Shown here piece after piece: positions 15,136 to 23,749 of a DNA stretch of 64,000 bases. A program made the translations under genes and the position numbers. The stretch is from Hymenobacter sp. PAMC 26628 (GTDB taxonomy: Bacteria; Bacteroidota; Bacteroidia; Cytophagales; Hymenobacteraceae), in the NCBI RefSeq assembly GCF_001562275.1, contig NZ_CP014304.1, positions 1,922,001-1,986,000 on the forward strand, in the 5' to 3' direction. The stretch's first letter is position 1. Every line of letters starts with the position of its first letter. The notes below the pieces were generated by a model. That model worked only from the letters and a program-made list of their open reading frames with translations, ran no database searches and had not been told where the DNA came from.

Positions 15136-16608
15136 CTACCGGGGCCCCAGCGAATCAGCCACCGGCGGTGCCACTGGTATTGCCAGCACCGAATCGGGCG
15201 CGGCTGGGGCTTCTCTTGCTGCCTCACTGGCGGGGGGCGCTTCCCGGAGCACGGCTGTTTCGGTATCGGTGGCCGGAATTACATCAGGCGCCAGAAATTC
15301 CTGGGTTTGCGTCGAATCAGCAAAGCCGGCTTCGTCTGAGTTGTCTGTCGGGCCAATGAAAGGAACCGGTGCTAGTTGGGCCAGTTGCGGGGCCCTCACC
15401 CGCACGGGGCCCCAGCCGTGCAGTAGGCTCCACCCGCCCACGCCCAGGCCCGCCGCTACGGCCAGCCCGGCCACCAGCCGCGCGGCGGCCCGGGCGGCCA
15501 CCCGGGGCTGCACCGGCAGCTGCCAGGGGCCCCGGGCCGGCCGGTAAGCTTTGGGGCTACTGGCCCCGGCACGGTGCGTGGCCGGCAATGCGGCCACTGA
15601 AGGCCGGGCAGCAGGAGCCGCCACCTGAACCCGCAACTGCTCGATGAGGTACCCTAGCTGCTGAATGCGCTCGTCGAGGGCCTGGTTGCGGGCGGCGGCT
15701 TGGGTGGCTTGCTCGGGCCGCTCGGAAGGGGTGGGGGCGGCGGGCCGGGCCAGCTGGGCGCGCAATTGGGCAAACTCCTGCTCGTGAGCGGCCTGGTGGC
15801 GGGCAGCGGCTTGCCGATGCTGGTGCAACTCGGCCAGCAACTCCCGCCGCAACTGCTCGTGCTGGGCCAGCGCGGCGGCCGTGGCGTCGCCATAGGGCGG
15901 ATCGGCGGGCACGTCGGCTGCCCCCAGCCACTGCCACAGCTGCCGCGCCTGTTGCGCCCAGAAGCCCGCGGGGGCCCCCGGCGTTGCGTCAAATTGCTCG
16001 GGCGAATTTGATTCATCCTCCGCGCCAAACGCGGCTTGCCAGCGCTGGGCCAGGGCCTCCAGCGCCTCCGCATCGAGGGTGCGGGCCGCGGCGCGGGCGG
16101 TTTGCAGGCGCCGCGGCAACTGCGCGGGGCCCCGCACGAGCTGGAAATCGCCGGCCGTTTGGCGCAGGTGCTCCTCCGCTTCGTTGCCAAACGTGACGGG
16201 CATGGCAAACACCGCCGCGCCGGCCAGGGGCGGGGGCTCCTGGCCCAGCTCCGCCCCGAGCCAGCCGGCCACGGCCGCTTGCTGCTGCCAGTAGTGAGCG
16301 TAAGGATTATCGGCCCCGCCGCGGCTGGCCAGGGGCTGGCTGTTGAGCTGCCAAGCGCCGTGCGCCAGCGCGGGTACCCGCAGCGAGCCGTTCTGTGGCA
16401 CGAGTACAAGCGCCGTGGCCTGGTACGGCCGCAGTACCAGCGCGTCAAGGTCAATGGCCAAGCCACCGGGCAGCGCCGCCAGGTTGCCCAGCAGCAGGGT
16501 GGTGGGGCCCCCGGCGGCCGCGGCGGCCGCCAAAGCCGCACGTACAGCCTCGTACTGGGCCTGTTGGGCCGCGTCGGCAAAAGGCGCTAATAGGCAGTGG
16601 TACAGCAT
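15136..16608 (-). CDS. Uncharacterised protein with NERD-like N-terminus, coiled coil and one membrane helix
   Basis: The 490-residue protein has three parts. Residues 1-150 contain GGLAIDLDALVLRPYQATALVLV, which resembles the 'iDhivv...gvfviE' core of nuclease-related (NERD) domains, though the usual acidic/lysine catalytic pattern is not clear. Residues 230-330 are Gln/Ala/Glu-rich with heptad spacing (LRRELLAELHQHRQAAARHQ), a likely coiled coil. A single membrane helix lies near residue 395 (RLVAGLAVAAGLGVGGWSLL), followed by an acidic Pro/Ala tail. It would sit in the inner membrane with the NERD-like part in the cytoplasm. No function can be assigned. Confidence 0.6.
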   Translation of the reverse strand: MLYHCLLAPFADAAQQAQYEAVRAALAAAAAAGGPTTLLLGNLAALPGGLAIDLDALVLRPYQATALVLVPQNGSLRVPALAHGAWQLNSQPLASRGGADNPYAHYWQQQAAVAGWLGAELGQEPPPLAGAAVFAMPVTFGNEAEEHLRQTAGDFQLVRGPAQLPRRLQTARAAARTLDAEALEALAQRWQAAFGAEDESNSPEQFDATPGAPAGFWAQQARQLWQWLGAADVPADPPYGDATAAALAQHEQLRRELLAELHQHRQAAARHQAAHEQEFAQLRAQLARPAAPTPSERPEQATQAAARNQALDERIQQLGYLIEQLRVQVAAPAARPSVAALPATHRAGASSPKAYRPARGPWQLPVQPRVAARAAARLVAGLAVAAGLGVGGWSLLHGWGPVRVRAPQLAQLAPVPFIGPTDNSDEAGFADSTQTQEFLAPDVIPATDTETAVLREAPPASEAAREAPAAPDSVLAIPVAPPVADSLGPR

Positions 16609-16714
16609 GGCAGAGGGCGCTTAGGGGCTATCGGCGGCGGCCACCGGCCTGGCCCCATTGCCCGGCGAATTTACGCAGTTCGCGAACAGAAGCCGGTGGC
16701 CCGAAGCGGGTTCG

Positions 16715-16810
16715 GTAGCGCGGACGCTGCGAGTCCGCGTTGCTCGGTTCGTCCTGCTGGTTATTGTCGGGCAGCCCTTCAACCGCGCGGACTAGCAGCG
16801 TCCACGCTAC
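16715..16810. repeat. REP-like inverted repeat pair
   Basis: The arm at 16715-16739 matches the reverse complement of 16786-16810 at 23 of 25 positions. Each arm is itself palindromic (GCGGAC...GTCCGC around GCTGCGA). The right arm ends four bases before the rsgA stop. Confidence 0.8.
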
Positions 16811-16813
16811 TTG

Positions 16814-17740
16814 CTAGTGGCGGTTGTCGTCATCGGCCAGCATGCTGAGGTAGCTGTCGTAGCGGGGCAGGGCCATGCGGCCGGCATCCACGGCTTCGCG
16901 CACGGCGCAACCGGGCTCGTGCACGTGCTGGCAGTTGTGGTAGCGGCACTGGTTGAGCAGGGCGCGCATTTCGGGGAAGTAACCGGCCAGCTCGGCGGGC
17001 TTGATGTCGACGAGGCCCAGCTCCTTGATGCCGGGCGTATCAATGATGTACGTGCCGGGGCGCACCTCCAGCATTTCGGCAAAGGTGGTGGTGTGCACAC
17101 CCTTGTCGGAAAACTGGCTGATTTCGGCCGTTTTAATGTCCAGATCCGGCACCAGGGCGTTGATGAGCGTGCTTTTGCCCACGCCCGAATGGCCCGATAG
17201 CAGCGAGGTTTTGCCGTCGAGCAGCGCATCCACGGCCGCCACGCCGGCGCCGGTGCTGGCCGTGCACGCGCAGCTGCCGTAGCCCAGCGAGCGGTACATG
17301 CCGGCAATTTCCTCCTGGTAGGCCAGCCCGTCGGCATCGAGCAAATCGGCCTTGTTGAACACCAACACCACGGGAATGTGGTAAGCCTCAGCCGTCACCA
17401 AAAACCGGTCGATGAACCCAAACGACGTGGTGGGCGATACCAGCGTGACCACCAGCAGGGCCTGGTCGAGGTTGGCGCCCACGATGTGGGCGTGGCCGGT
17501 GGTGTGCACCGAGCGCCGCACGATGTAGTTGCGGCGCGGCGCGATGTGCGTAATCACGGCCGCGCCCTCGGCCTGCTGCTCGGGCTCGAAGGTCACCAAG
17601 TCGCCCACGGCCAGCGGGTTGCTCACCTTCAGGTTCTTGATTTTGAACTTGCCCCTCAGCCGGCAGCGGTACAGCTGCTCGGTGGCCGCGTCGCGCACCA
17701 CGTACCACGAGCCGGTAGATTTTACAACGGTGCCGGTCAT
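16814..17740 (-). CDS. rsgA: Small ribosomal subunit biogenesis GTPase RsgA
   Basis: RsgA (YjeQ) is a circularly permuted GTPase that acts late in 30S subunit assembly. The start MTGTVVKSTGSWYVV (A at 17740) is typical and leads into the N-terminal OB fold; the longer frame is rejected. The permuted order of GTPase motifs is visible: G4 FNKADLL, then G1 GHSGVGKSTLINAL, then G3 DTPGIKELG. The C-terminal zinc-binding part has CRYHNCQHVHEPGC, giving the Cys/His set. At 308 residues the length is normal. It lies downstream of waaA on the same strand with about 50 bases between them. The stop is next to a REP-like arm. Confidence 0.97.
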   Translation of the reverse strand: MTGTVVKSTGSWYVVRDAATEQLYRCRLRGKFKIKNLKVSNPLAVGDLVTFEPEQQAEGAAVITHIAPRRNYIVRRSVHTTGHAHIVGANLDQALLVVTLVSPTTSFGFIDRFLVTAEAYHIPVVLVFNKADLLDADGLAYQEEIAGMYRSLGYGSCACTASTGAGVAAVDALLDGKTSLLSGHSGVGKSTLINALVPDLDIKTAEISQFSDKGVHTTTFAEMLEVRPGTYIIDTPGIKELGLVDIKPAELAGYFPEMRALLNQCRYHNCQHVHEPGCAVREAVDAGRMALPRYDSYLSMLADDDNRH

Positions 17741-17792
17741 TCTGAATTGATAGGATTGGTGAGTAGTAACGCGTAGTAACGCGGCTGCCGAA

Positions 17793-19046
17793 CTAGCGGG
17801 AGGCATTTAGGGCCCCCAGCGCGGCCATGATGCGCGCCGTGGCCCCGGCCTGCTGGTGCACGTAATCGAGGGCCTGGTCCTGCATTTTGAGGCGCCGGGC
17901 TTCGTCGGCTAGCAGGCGGGCGAAGGCCGTTTCCAGCTCGGCGGCGGTGCGCACGGGCGTGGCGCAGCCCAGCGCCACCAGGTCCACGGCTTCCTGGAAC
18001 TTGCCGTAGGTAGGCCCAAAAAACAGCGGGAGGCCAAAGGCGGCGGCCTCCAGCGTGTTGTGCAGCCCCTTGCCAAACGCTCCGCCGACGTAGGCAAACT
18101 GCCCGAAGCGGTAGAGCTGGCTGAGCAGCCCCACGTTGTCGAAGAGCAGCAGCCGGGCCCCCGCCACGGTGGCCGCCGTGGCCTGCGAGTAGCGCAGTAC
18201 CTGCCCCGGCAGCACGGCTTCTATTTGCCCCAAGTGGCCTTCCGTGATTTCGTGGGGGGCCAGCAGCACCCGGATGCGGCCGGCGTAGCGGCGCAGCAGG
18301 GGCCCCAGGGCGGGCAGGTCTTCGGGCCAGGCGCTGCCCACCACCAGCACCGGGGCCCCATCGGCCACGAAGGCCTCTACGAGCGGCAGCGGGCGCGGCG
18401 GGGCCAGGGCCGTGGCCGCCACGGTGTCGAAGCGGGTGTCGCCGGCCACGCTCACGCGGGTCAGGCCGTGCTGGCGCAGCAAGTCGGCCGAGGCCTGGTT
18501 TTGGGTGAAAATGTGCGAGAGCTGGCCCAGAATTCTCCGAAAGAAGCCGCCCCAGGGTTTGAAGAATACCTGCTCGGGCCGGAAGATGGCCGACACCACC
18601 ACGGCCGGCACGCCCCGCCGCCGCGTTTCCGTCAGGAAGTGGTACCAGAATTCGTACTTCACAAACACGGCCAGCTGCGGCCGCACGGCGTTGAGGAAGG
18701 CACGGGCATTGGCCCGGGTGTCGAGTGGCAAGTAGAAAACATAATCCGCCCCCGGCCAGTCCTGCCGCACCGTGTAGCCCGAGGGCGAGAAAAACGTGAG
18801 TACGATTTTCGTGCCCGGGTGGGCCCGGCGGTAGGCCGTCATCAAGGGCCGGCCCTGCTCAAATTCGCCCAGCGAAGCGCAGTGGAACCACACCCGCGGG
18901 GCCCCATCGGCGGCCAGCGCCGCGCCGATGCGCGGCAGCAGCCCGCGCCGCCCGGCCACCCAGGCCGCCGCTTTGGGTACGAAGGGCGCGGCCAGCCGCA
19001 GCAGCAGCGCGTAGCAGAAAAGGGCGAAGTCGTAGAGCAGCGTCAA
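17793..19046 (-). CDS. waaA: 3-deoxy-D-manno-octulosonic acid transferase
   Basis: WaaA (KdtA) adds Kdo to the lipid A precursor at the inner membrane. The 417-residue protein has an N-terminal membrane-associated helix (YDFALFCYALLLRLAAP), then the family motif HCASLGEFEQGRPL with its catalytic Glu near residue 62. VKYEFWYHFL and SAIFRPEQ follow in the N-domain. The C-domain has VGSAWPEDL, APHEITEGHL and YVGGAFGKGLHNTLEAAAFGLP, the Kdo-CMP binding region. It is a GT30 family member. The gene works in the same pathway as lpxD/lpxC/lpxA at the right end of this window. Confidence 0.96.
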   Translation of the reverse strand: MTLLYDFALFCYALLLRLAAPFVPKAAAWVAGRRGLLPRIGAALAADGAPRVWFHCASLGEFEQGRPLMTAYRRAHPGTKIVLTFFSPSGYTVRQDWPGADYVFYLPLDTRANARAFLNAVRPQLAVFVKYEFWYHFLTETRRRGVPAVVVSAIFRPEQVFFKPWGGFFRRILGQLSHIFTQNQASADLLRQHGLTRVSVAGDTRFDTVAATALAPPRPLPLVEAFVADGAPVLVVGSAWPEDLPALGPLLRRYAGRIRVLLAPHEITEGHLGQIEAVLPGQVLRYSQATAATVAGARLLLFDNVGLLSQLYRFGQFAYVGGAFGKGLHNTLEAAAFGLPLFFGPTYGKFQEAVDLVALGCATPVRTAAELETAFARLLADEARRLKMQDQALDYVHQQAGATARIMAALGALNASR

Positions 19047-19065
19047 GGCCGCGAAATTACGGCCG

Positions 19066-19110
19066 AAAAAAAAACGGCCGGAGCCAGGGCCCCGGCTGCT
19101 TTTTCGGCGT
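19066..19110 (-). terminator. Terminator of the peroxiredoxin gene
   Basis: On the minus strand a near-palindrome around AGCCGGGGCCCTGGCT and CCGGCCG is followed by a run of nine T. It lies just after the peroxiredoxin stop and just upstream of waaA. Confidence 0.65.
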
Positions 19111-19127
19111 CAAAAAAATTGGCGCCT

Positions 19128-19727
19128 TTACCGGGTGGGGTTCAAGGCGGCCTCGCCCTCGCGCCAGTCGGCGGGGCACAGGGCCCCGTGCTGCTCGTAG
19201 TGCTGGAGGGCATCCACCATGCGCAGGGCTTCCTGGGTACTGCGGCCCAAGGGGCCGTCGTTCACCGCCTGGTGGCGCACGATGCCGTCGCGGTCGATGA
19301 GGAACAGGCCGCGGTTGCTGGTGGGCGTGCCCACGAAGCTCATTTCGCCCTGCTCATTGTAGTCGAAGTGGCCGGCCAGCATGTCGTAGTTGGCCGAAAT
19401 GGTTTTGGTGGCGTCGGCCACCAGCGGGTAGGTTACGCCCATGATGCCGCCCTGCTCGCGGGGCTGCCGCAGCCAGGCGCGGTGGCTCTGGTGGCTGTCG
19501 GTGCTGCACGCCACCACGGCCACGTTGCGCTCCTCAAACTTGGGCAGCAGGTTTTGAAAGGCCAGGATTTCGGTGGGGCACAGCAGCGAAAAGTCGGCCG
19601 GGTAGAAGTAGAAGATTACGTGCATCTTGCCTAGGTAACGGTCGAGCGAAAAGTCATTTTCAATATCGCCGTCGATAACGGCCGTGGCCCGGAAAGAAGG
19701 GGCGCGCTTGCCCACGAGAACTGCCAT
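19128..19727 (-). CDS. 2-Cys peroxiredoxin (AhpC/TSA family)
   Basis: The enzyme reduces hydrogen peroxide and organic peroxides in the cytoplasm. The 199-residue protein has the peroxidatic Cys at about residue 50 in PADFSLLCPTEI, a slight variant of the usual DFTFVCPTE. A resolving Cys lies near the C-terminus in GALCPADW, so it is a typical 2-Cys enzyme. CSTDSHQSHRAWL and the GLFLIDRDGIVRH strand also match. It has its own terminator downstream. It lies about 100 bases after the enoyl-CoA hydratase gene on the same strand and may share its transcript. Confidence 0.96.
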   Translation of the reverse strand: MAVLVGKRAPSFRATAVIDGDIENDFSLDRYLGKMHVIFYFYPADFSLLCPTEILAFQNLLPKFEERNVAVVACSTDSHQSHRAWLRQPREQGGIMGVTYPLVADATKTISANYDMLAGHFDYNEQGEMSFVGTPTSNRGLFLIDRDGIVRHQAVNDGPLGRSTQEALRMVDALQHYEQHGALCPADWREGEAALNPTR

Positions 19728-19832
19728 TGCGGTGGTGTTGAGGTTTTGGTGCGGAGAAGTAAATGCGGACGTGTACGGCGCGGGCGGCGCGAAGGTGGCC
19801 GGCCCGGGCCAAAAATGCCCAGCCCGGGGCCC

Positions 19833-20609
19833 TCAGTGGCCGTTAAAGGCCGGTGGCCGCTTTTCCAAAAAAGCCGCCATGCCCTCGCGCTGGTCGTCCG
19901 AGGCAAAGGTGAGGTAGTAGTTGCGCCGCTCGAACTGTAGGCCCGCGGCCAGATGGCTTTCAAAGGCGTAGTTCACGGCTTCCTTGGCCAGGCGCACGGC
20001 CACCGGCGGCTGGGCCGCGATGCGCGCCGCCAGGCGAAACGCCTCTTCCAGGTGCTGGCCGGTGGGCACCACGCGGTTCACCAAGCCCAGGCGCAGGGCC
20101 TCGGTGGCCGTAATGAAGTCGCCGGTGAGCACCATTTCCATGGCCTTGGCCTTGCCCACGGCGCGGGCCAGGCGCTGGGTGCCGCCGCCGCCGGGCAGCG
20201 TGCCCAGCCGGATTTCGGGCTGCCCAAACTGCGCTGTTTCGGCCGCCACAATCAGGTCGCAAACCAGGGCCAGCTCGCAGCCGCCGCCCAGGGCAAAGCC
20301 CGCCACGGCGGCCACCAGCGGCTTGCGCATCAGCCGCAGCTGGTCCCAAAACGTTACGTGGTCGGCCAGCAGCATGTCCACCGGGCTCTGGCCAGCCAGG
20401 GCCCGGATGTCGGCCCCCGCGGCAAAGGCCCGGTCGCTCCCGGTGATGACCACCGCCCGCACCGCGGCGTCGGCGTCCAGGGCCCCCAGCGCCTCGCGGA
20501 GTTCGTGCATCAGCGCCAGGTTCAGGGCATTCAGCTCCTTCGGGCGGTTGAGTTGGAGCAGCGCCACGCCCGGCCGGGCCTGGGGCGTAACGAGGAGGAA
20601 TTCGGGCAT
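19833..20609 (-). CDS. Enoyl-CoA hydratase / crotonase family
   Basis: The 258-residue protein is a crotonase-fold enzyme that hydrates 2-enoyl-CoA in beta-oxidation or related acyl-CoA routes. The two oxyanion-hole segments are FAAGADIRALAG and GFALGGGCELAL. The two catalytic glutamates are in place: one in GGGCELALVCDL and one in GQPEIRLGTLPGGGGTQRL. The C-terminal trimerisation helix ends MAAFLEKRPPAFNGH, as in short-chain enoyl-CoA hydratases. The substrate chain length cannot be told. It is followed by the peroxiredoxin gene and preceded by the aspartate kinase gene, with 32 bases between. Confidence 0.94.
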   Translation of the reverse strand: MPEFLLVTPQARPGVALLQLNRPKELNALNLALMHELREALGALDADAAVRAVVITGSDRAFAAGADIRALAGQSPVDMLLADHVTFWDQLRLMRKPLVAAVAGFALGGGCELALVCDLIVAAETAQFGQPEIRLGTLPGGGGTQRLARAVGKAKAMEMVLTGDFITATEALRLGLVNRVVPTGQHLEEAFRLAARIAAQPPVAVRLAKEAVNYAFESHLAAGLQFERRNYYLTFASDDQREGMAAFLEKRPPAFNGH

Positions 20610-20641
20610 GAGCTAACTTGTTAGTAATATGAGTGATGCGC

Positions 20642-21892
20642 CTACCGGCATACGAACTGAAAGGTGCTGCGCGTACGCTGCTCCAGCAGCAGCGCGCGGC
20701 CGGCGGTGAGGCGGGCCACGCTGGCGGCGTCGTAGTTTTTGATGGTAAAGAGCGTCAAATCGGCGTTGTAGTGCACCCGGAACTGCCCGGCCAGCAGGCC
20801 CAGCAACTGCTGCACCCGCCGCTCCGAAAAGTCGGTGCACACCGAAAAGCTGATGGCCGAGTTCTGCATCAGGTTGATTTTGAGCCGCGCCTGCGCCAGG
20901 GCCCCAAAAATCACCTCCAGGTTTTCTTCCGAGATGAACGCGAAATCCTTGCTTTCGAACGAGAGCAGGCACTGCCCCGTTTTGCGGATGAAGGCCGGCG
21001 CCAGCGCCGGGTGCTGGCAGTCGTGGATGAGCGTGCCGGGGGCCCCGGGGTCCACAAACGAGCGCACCCGCAACGGAATGCCGCGCTCGGCCAGCGGCTT
21101 CAGCGTTTTGGGGTGGATGACGCTGGCCCCGTAGTAAGCCATTTCGATGGTTTCCTGGTAGCTGATTTCCGGGTAGCGCACCGCATCCGGGAAAATCTTG
21201 GGGTCGGCGCTGAGCAGCCCGGACACGTCCTTCCAAATCGTAACCGACTCAGCCCCGAGGCAATACGCAAAGATGGCCGCCGAATAGTCGGAGCCTTCGC
21301 GGCCGAGCGTTGTCGTTAGGCCCCCAGCCGTGCCGCCCAAAAAGCCCTGCGTAACGACGGGCCCCTGGTCCAGCAGCGCCGGTAGCGCGGCCTGCACCAG
21401 CCGCTCGGTGGCCGGCCAGTCCACGCGGCCCTCGCGCCAGGTACGGTCGGTGCGCACCAGGGGCCGGCAATCGAGCCACTGGGCCCCCAGTGCCTGCGCC
21501 ACCAGCTGCGAGGCGAGCAGCTCGCCGTAGCCCACAATCTGGTCGTACTGCCGGTCGTAGTGGTCGGGGTTGATGTCGGCCAGCTGTTCGCGCAAGTCTT
21601 GCAGCGTTTGGCGCCAGGGCCCCGGCGCGGCTCCGGGGCCCGCCAGTGCTTCGGCGGCGGCGGCATGGAAGTCGTGCAGGGCCCCCAGGGGTGCGTCGTA
21701 GGACTGGCCGCGGTGGGCCAGGTCAAAAATCTCTTCCAGCGCGTTGGTTGTTTTGCCCATCGCCGACACCACCACGAGCAGCGGCCGGCCCGCGGCCGTG
21801 GTTTCCACGATGCGCTGGAGGTTGCGGATGGCGGCTGCGTCTTTCACCGAAGCGCCGCCAAATTTGTAAACCAAGGGGGAATGTGCTGCCAT
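20642..21892 (-). CDS. lysC: Aspartate kinase (monofunctional)
   Basis: Aspartate kinase makes aspartyl phosphate, the first step to lysine, threonine and methionine. The 416-residue protein begins LVYKFGGASVKDA, the ATP-binding KFGGxS motif. QEISYQETIEMAYYGASVIHPKTL matches the aspartate/phosphate-binding region near residue 240, and TTLGREGSDYSAAIFA is the kinase-core signature. Two ACT regulatory segments follow (IRKTGQCLLSFES and NLMQNSAISFSVC), so feedback inhibition by lysine or threonine is expected. No homoserine dehydrogenase domain is attached. A -7 box lies 7 bases before the ATG, so the transcript may be leaderless. It is divergent from fbp. Confidence 0.95.
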   Translation of the reverse strand: MAAHSPLVYKFGGASVKDAAAIRNLQRIVETTAAGRPLLVVVSAMGKTTNALEEIFDLAHRGQSYDAPLGALHDFHAAAAEALAGPGAAPGPWRQTLQDLREQLADINPDHYDRQYDQIVGYGELLASQLVAQALGAQWLDCRPLVRTDRTWREGRVDWPATERLVQAALPALLDQGPVVTQGFLGGTAGGLTTTLGREGSDYSAAIFAYCLGAESVTIWKDVSGLLSADPKIFPDAVRYPEISYQETIEMAYYGASVIHPKTLKPLAERGIPLRVRSFVDPGAPGTLIHDCQHPALAPAFIRKTGQCLLSFESKDFAFISEENLEVIFGALAQARLKINLMQNSAISFSVCTDFSERRVQQLLGLLAGQFRVHYNADLTLFTIKNYDAASVARLTAGRALLLEQRTRSTFQFVCR

Positions 21893-21899
21893 AGGGCCC

Positions 21900-21907
21900 C
21901 AAAAGTA
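21900..21907 (-). promoter_or_regulatory. Predicted -7 box of the aspartate kinase gene
   Basis: Reads TACTTTTG on the minus strand, an exact TAnnTTTG match, with only 7 bases to the start codon. A leaderless or nearly leaderless message is expected. Confidence 0.5.
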
Positions 21908-21940
21908 GGGCCGGAGGTGCGCAGGCAGGCAAAATCACCC

Positions 21941-21948
21941 TAGCTTTG
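21941..21948 (+). promoter_or_regulatory. Predicted -7 box of fbp
   Basis: TAGCTTTG matches TAnnTTTG and lies 35 bases before the ATG at 21984. Confidence 0.5.
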
Positions 21949-21983
21949 CGCGTACCACCTGCCCCTGAGTCTTTTCGCTTATT

Positions 21984-22997
21984 ATGGACCACAACAAAAT
22001 GGCCCTGCCCGTCGGTGCCACCCTCGACCGCTTCATCATGCGCAAGCAGGAAGACTTCCCCTACGCCACCGGGGAACTCTCGCAGCTGCTGCGTGACATA
22101 GCACTGGCGGCCAAAATCGTTAATCGCGAAATCAACCGCTCGGGCCTTATTGACATTGCCGGGGCCTACGGCAGCCAAAACGTGCAGGGCGAAGACCAGC
22201 AAAAGCTCGACGTGGTGGCCAACATCCGCTTCATCCGGGCCCTGCGCAACGGCGGTGAGGTATGCACCATCATCTCGGAGGAGGACGAGGAGATGATTCA
22301 AACCGGCAACGTGCAGGGCAAGTACGTGGTGGCCATCGACCCGCTCGACGGCTCGTCGAACATCGACGTGAACGTGAGCATCGGCACCATTTTCAGCATC
22401 TACCGGCGCATGTCGCCCACCGGCCGCGATGGCACGGCCGCCGACTGCCTCCAGCCCGGCACCCACCAGGTGGCCGCTGGCTACGTCATCTACGGCTCCA
22501 GCACCATGCTCGTGTACACCACCGGCAACGGCGTAAACGGCTTCACTTACGAGCCCTCACTGGGCGAATTTTTCCTCTCGCACCCCGACATTCAAACGCC
22601 CACCACCGGCACCGTCTACTCCGTGAACGAGGGCAGCTCCTCCTCGTTTGCGCCCGCTGTGGCAGCCTACGTGCAGCAATGCAAGGCGCAGGGCTTCTCG
22701 GCCCGTTACATCGGCTCGCTAGTAGCCGATTTTCACCGCAACCTACTCAAGGGTGGCATCTATTTTTACCCCGCCACTGCCAAAAACTCCAGCGGCAAGC
22801 TCCGCCTTATGTACGAATGCAACCCGCTGGCATTCATTGTAGAACAGGCCGGGGGCAAAAGCTCGAACGGCACCCGCCGTACCATGGAAATCGAGCCCCA
22901 GGCGCTGCACGAGCGCTGCCCCGTTTTCATCGGCAGCAAAGAGTTGGTGGAAGAAGTCGAGCGGCTAATTGCCGAAAACGCCGGGGCCACGGCGTAG
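21984..22997 (+). CDS. fbp: Fructose-1,6-bisphosphatase, class I
   Basis: This enzyme removes the C1 phosphate from fructose 1,6-bisphosphate in gluconeogenesis. The 337-residue protein is of normal length. The metal-binding signature is [17 protein letters not shown], preceded by ISEEDEE, both required for the three-metal mechanism. The substrate-binding end is present as [15 protein letters not shown] and [20 protein letters not shown] with its Lys and Glu. The usual allosteric AMP site cannot be judged. It has its own promoter box and a strong terminator, and is divergent from the aspartate kinase gene. Confidence 0.97.
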   Translation: MDHNKMALPVGATLDRFIMRKQEDFPYATGELSQLLRDIALAAKIVNREINRSGLIDIAGAYGSQNVQGEDQQKLDVVANIRFIRALRNGGEVCTIISEEDEEMIQTGNVQGKYVVAIDPLDGSSNIDVNVSIGTIFSIYRRMSPTGRDGTAADCLQPGTHQVAAGYVIYGSSTMLVYTTGNGVNGFTYEPSLGEFFLSHPDIQTPTTGTVYSVNEGSSSSFAPAVAAYVQQCKAQGFSARYIGSLVADFHRNLLKGGIYFYPATAKNSSGKLRLMYECNPLAFIVEQAGGKSSNGTRRTMEIEPQALHERCPVFIGSKELVEEVERLIAENAGATA

Positions 22998-23020
22998 CCC
23001 CAGCGGTTCTCCAAAAAAAC

Positions 23021-23055
23021 AAAAAGCCCTGCTGAGTATTCAGCAGGGCTTTTTG
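23021..23055. terminator. Bidirectional terminator after fbp
   Basis: AAAAAGCCCTGCTGA pairs perfectly over 15 bp with TCAGCAGGGCTTTTT across a 4-base loop. It lies between the converging fbp and DUF5606 genes. Confidence 0.93.
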
Positions 23056-23106
23056 TTAGCTTAAAACATAGACCAGCGCCGACTGGCGCGGCCCACAATG
23101 GACTAT

Positions 23107-23637
23107 CTACTTAGCAGCGTCGGCGGTCGTAGCCTCCGGGTTAGCGGGGGCCCCGGCCGTGGCGGCAGGCTCGGGTGCGTCAATCACGCCGCCCGTGCTT
23201 AGGGGCTCACCTTCGGCGGGCGCGGCAGCGGCTTCGGCAGCGGACTGGTAGGGGAGGTTTTGGCTCACCACGCCGTACCAGCTGGCCAGCTTCTTGATGT
23301 CGGAGAAGTACACCCGGTCGCGGTCGTAGTCGGGCACGGCCTGGCCCATAAACTCGGCCAGCTCCGCCTCGCTCGACTTGTTGGTTACAGGCAAATCGGT
23401 GCCGTAGTGGGCGTGGATTTGCTCAAACACGTCGGTCAGGGGCACGTTTACGTCGTAATCGGTCGTATAAATCGAAATCTCCGCGAGCAACGACACCTTG
23501 TTGCGGGCCGGGGCCATGCTGCGGGTGGCACGGGCGTCGAGGCTTTCCACCAGCACACCATGGCGGGCGGCTTTCAGCAAGCGGTACAAGCCCGGCATGC
23601 CGCTGATGGCGGCGATTTCTTTCAGTTCGTAAGGCAT
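23107..23637 (-). CDS. DUF5606 family protein
   Basis: The start MPYELKEIAAISGMPGLYRL (A at 23637) gives 176 residues; the longer frame crosses a heptamer array and is rejected. The N-terminal ELKEIAAISGMPGLYRLLKAARHGVLVESLD and the SIYTTDYDVNVPLTDVF segment match DUF5606, a family found essentially only in Bacteroidota. The middle (DRVYFSDIKKLASWYG) ends the domain at about residue 130. After it comes an Ala/Pro/Glu-rich disordered tail. The biochemical function is unknown. Its proposed role in Bacteroidota housekeeping rests on conservation alone. Confidence 0.88.
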   Translation of the reverse strand: MPYELKEIAAISGMPGLYRLLKAARHGVLVESLDARATRSMAPARNKVSLLAEISIYTTDYDVNVPLTDVFEQIHAHYGTDLPVTNKSSEAELAEFMGQAVPDYDRDRVYFSDIKKLASWYGVVSQNLPYQSAAEAAAAPAEGEPLSTGGVIDAPEPAATAGAPANPEATTADAAK

Positions 23638-23645
23638 TCTTTTTT

Positions 23646-23747
23646 CAGTTAACGGTAAACAGTTAGCGATTAACGGCCGGCGGCGAGCGGGCATTTCACA
23701 GGGCCCTAAAGGTGCCTTGTGGCGGGTTGTTGCCAACCGTTAATTGC
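23646..23747. repeat. Heptamer array with a short inverted partner, DUF5606 to TonB-like gap
   Basis: Starting 8 bases upstream of the DUF5606 ATG, the sequence runs in units such as CAGTTAA and CAGTTAG. A short inverted match (around AACCGTTAATTG) lies just before the stop of the next gene. The pairing is weaker than in the other gaps. Confidence 0.5.
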
Positions 23748-23749
23748 AT

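Noticed and set aside
18060..19634. 524-residue plus-strand frame over waaA and the peroxiredoxin gene
   Set aside because: Covers two well-supported minus-strand genes and their terminator; composition is that of a shadow.
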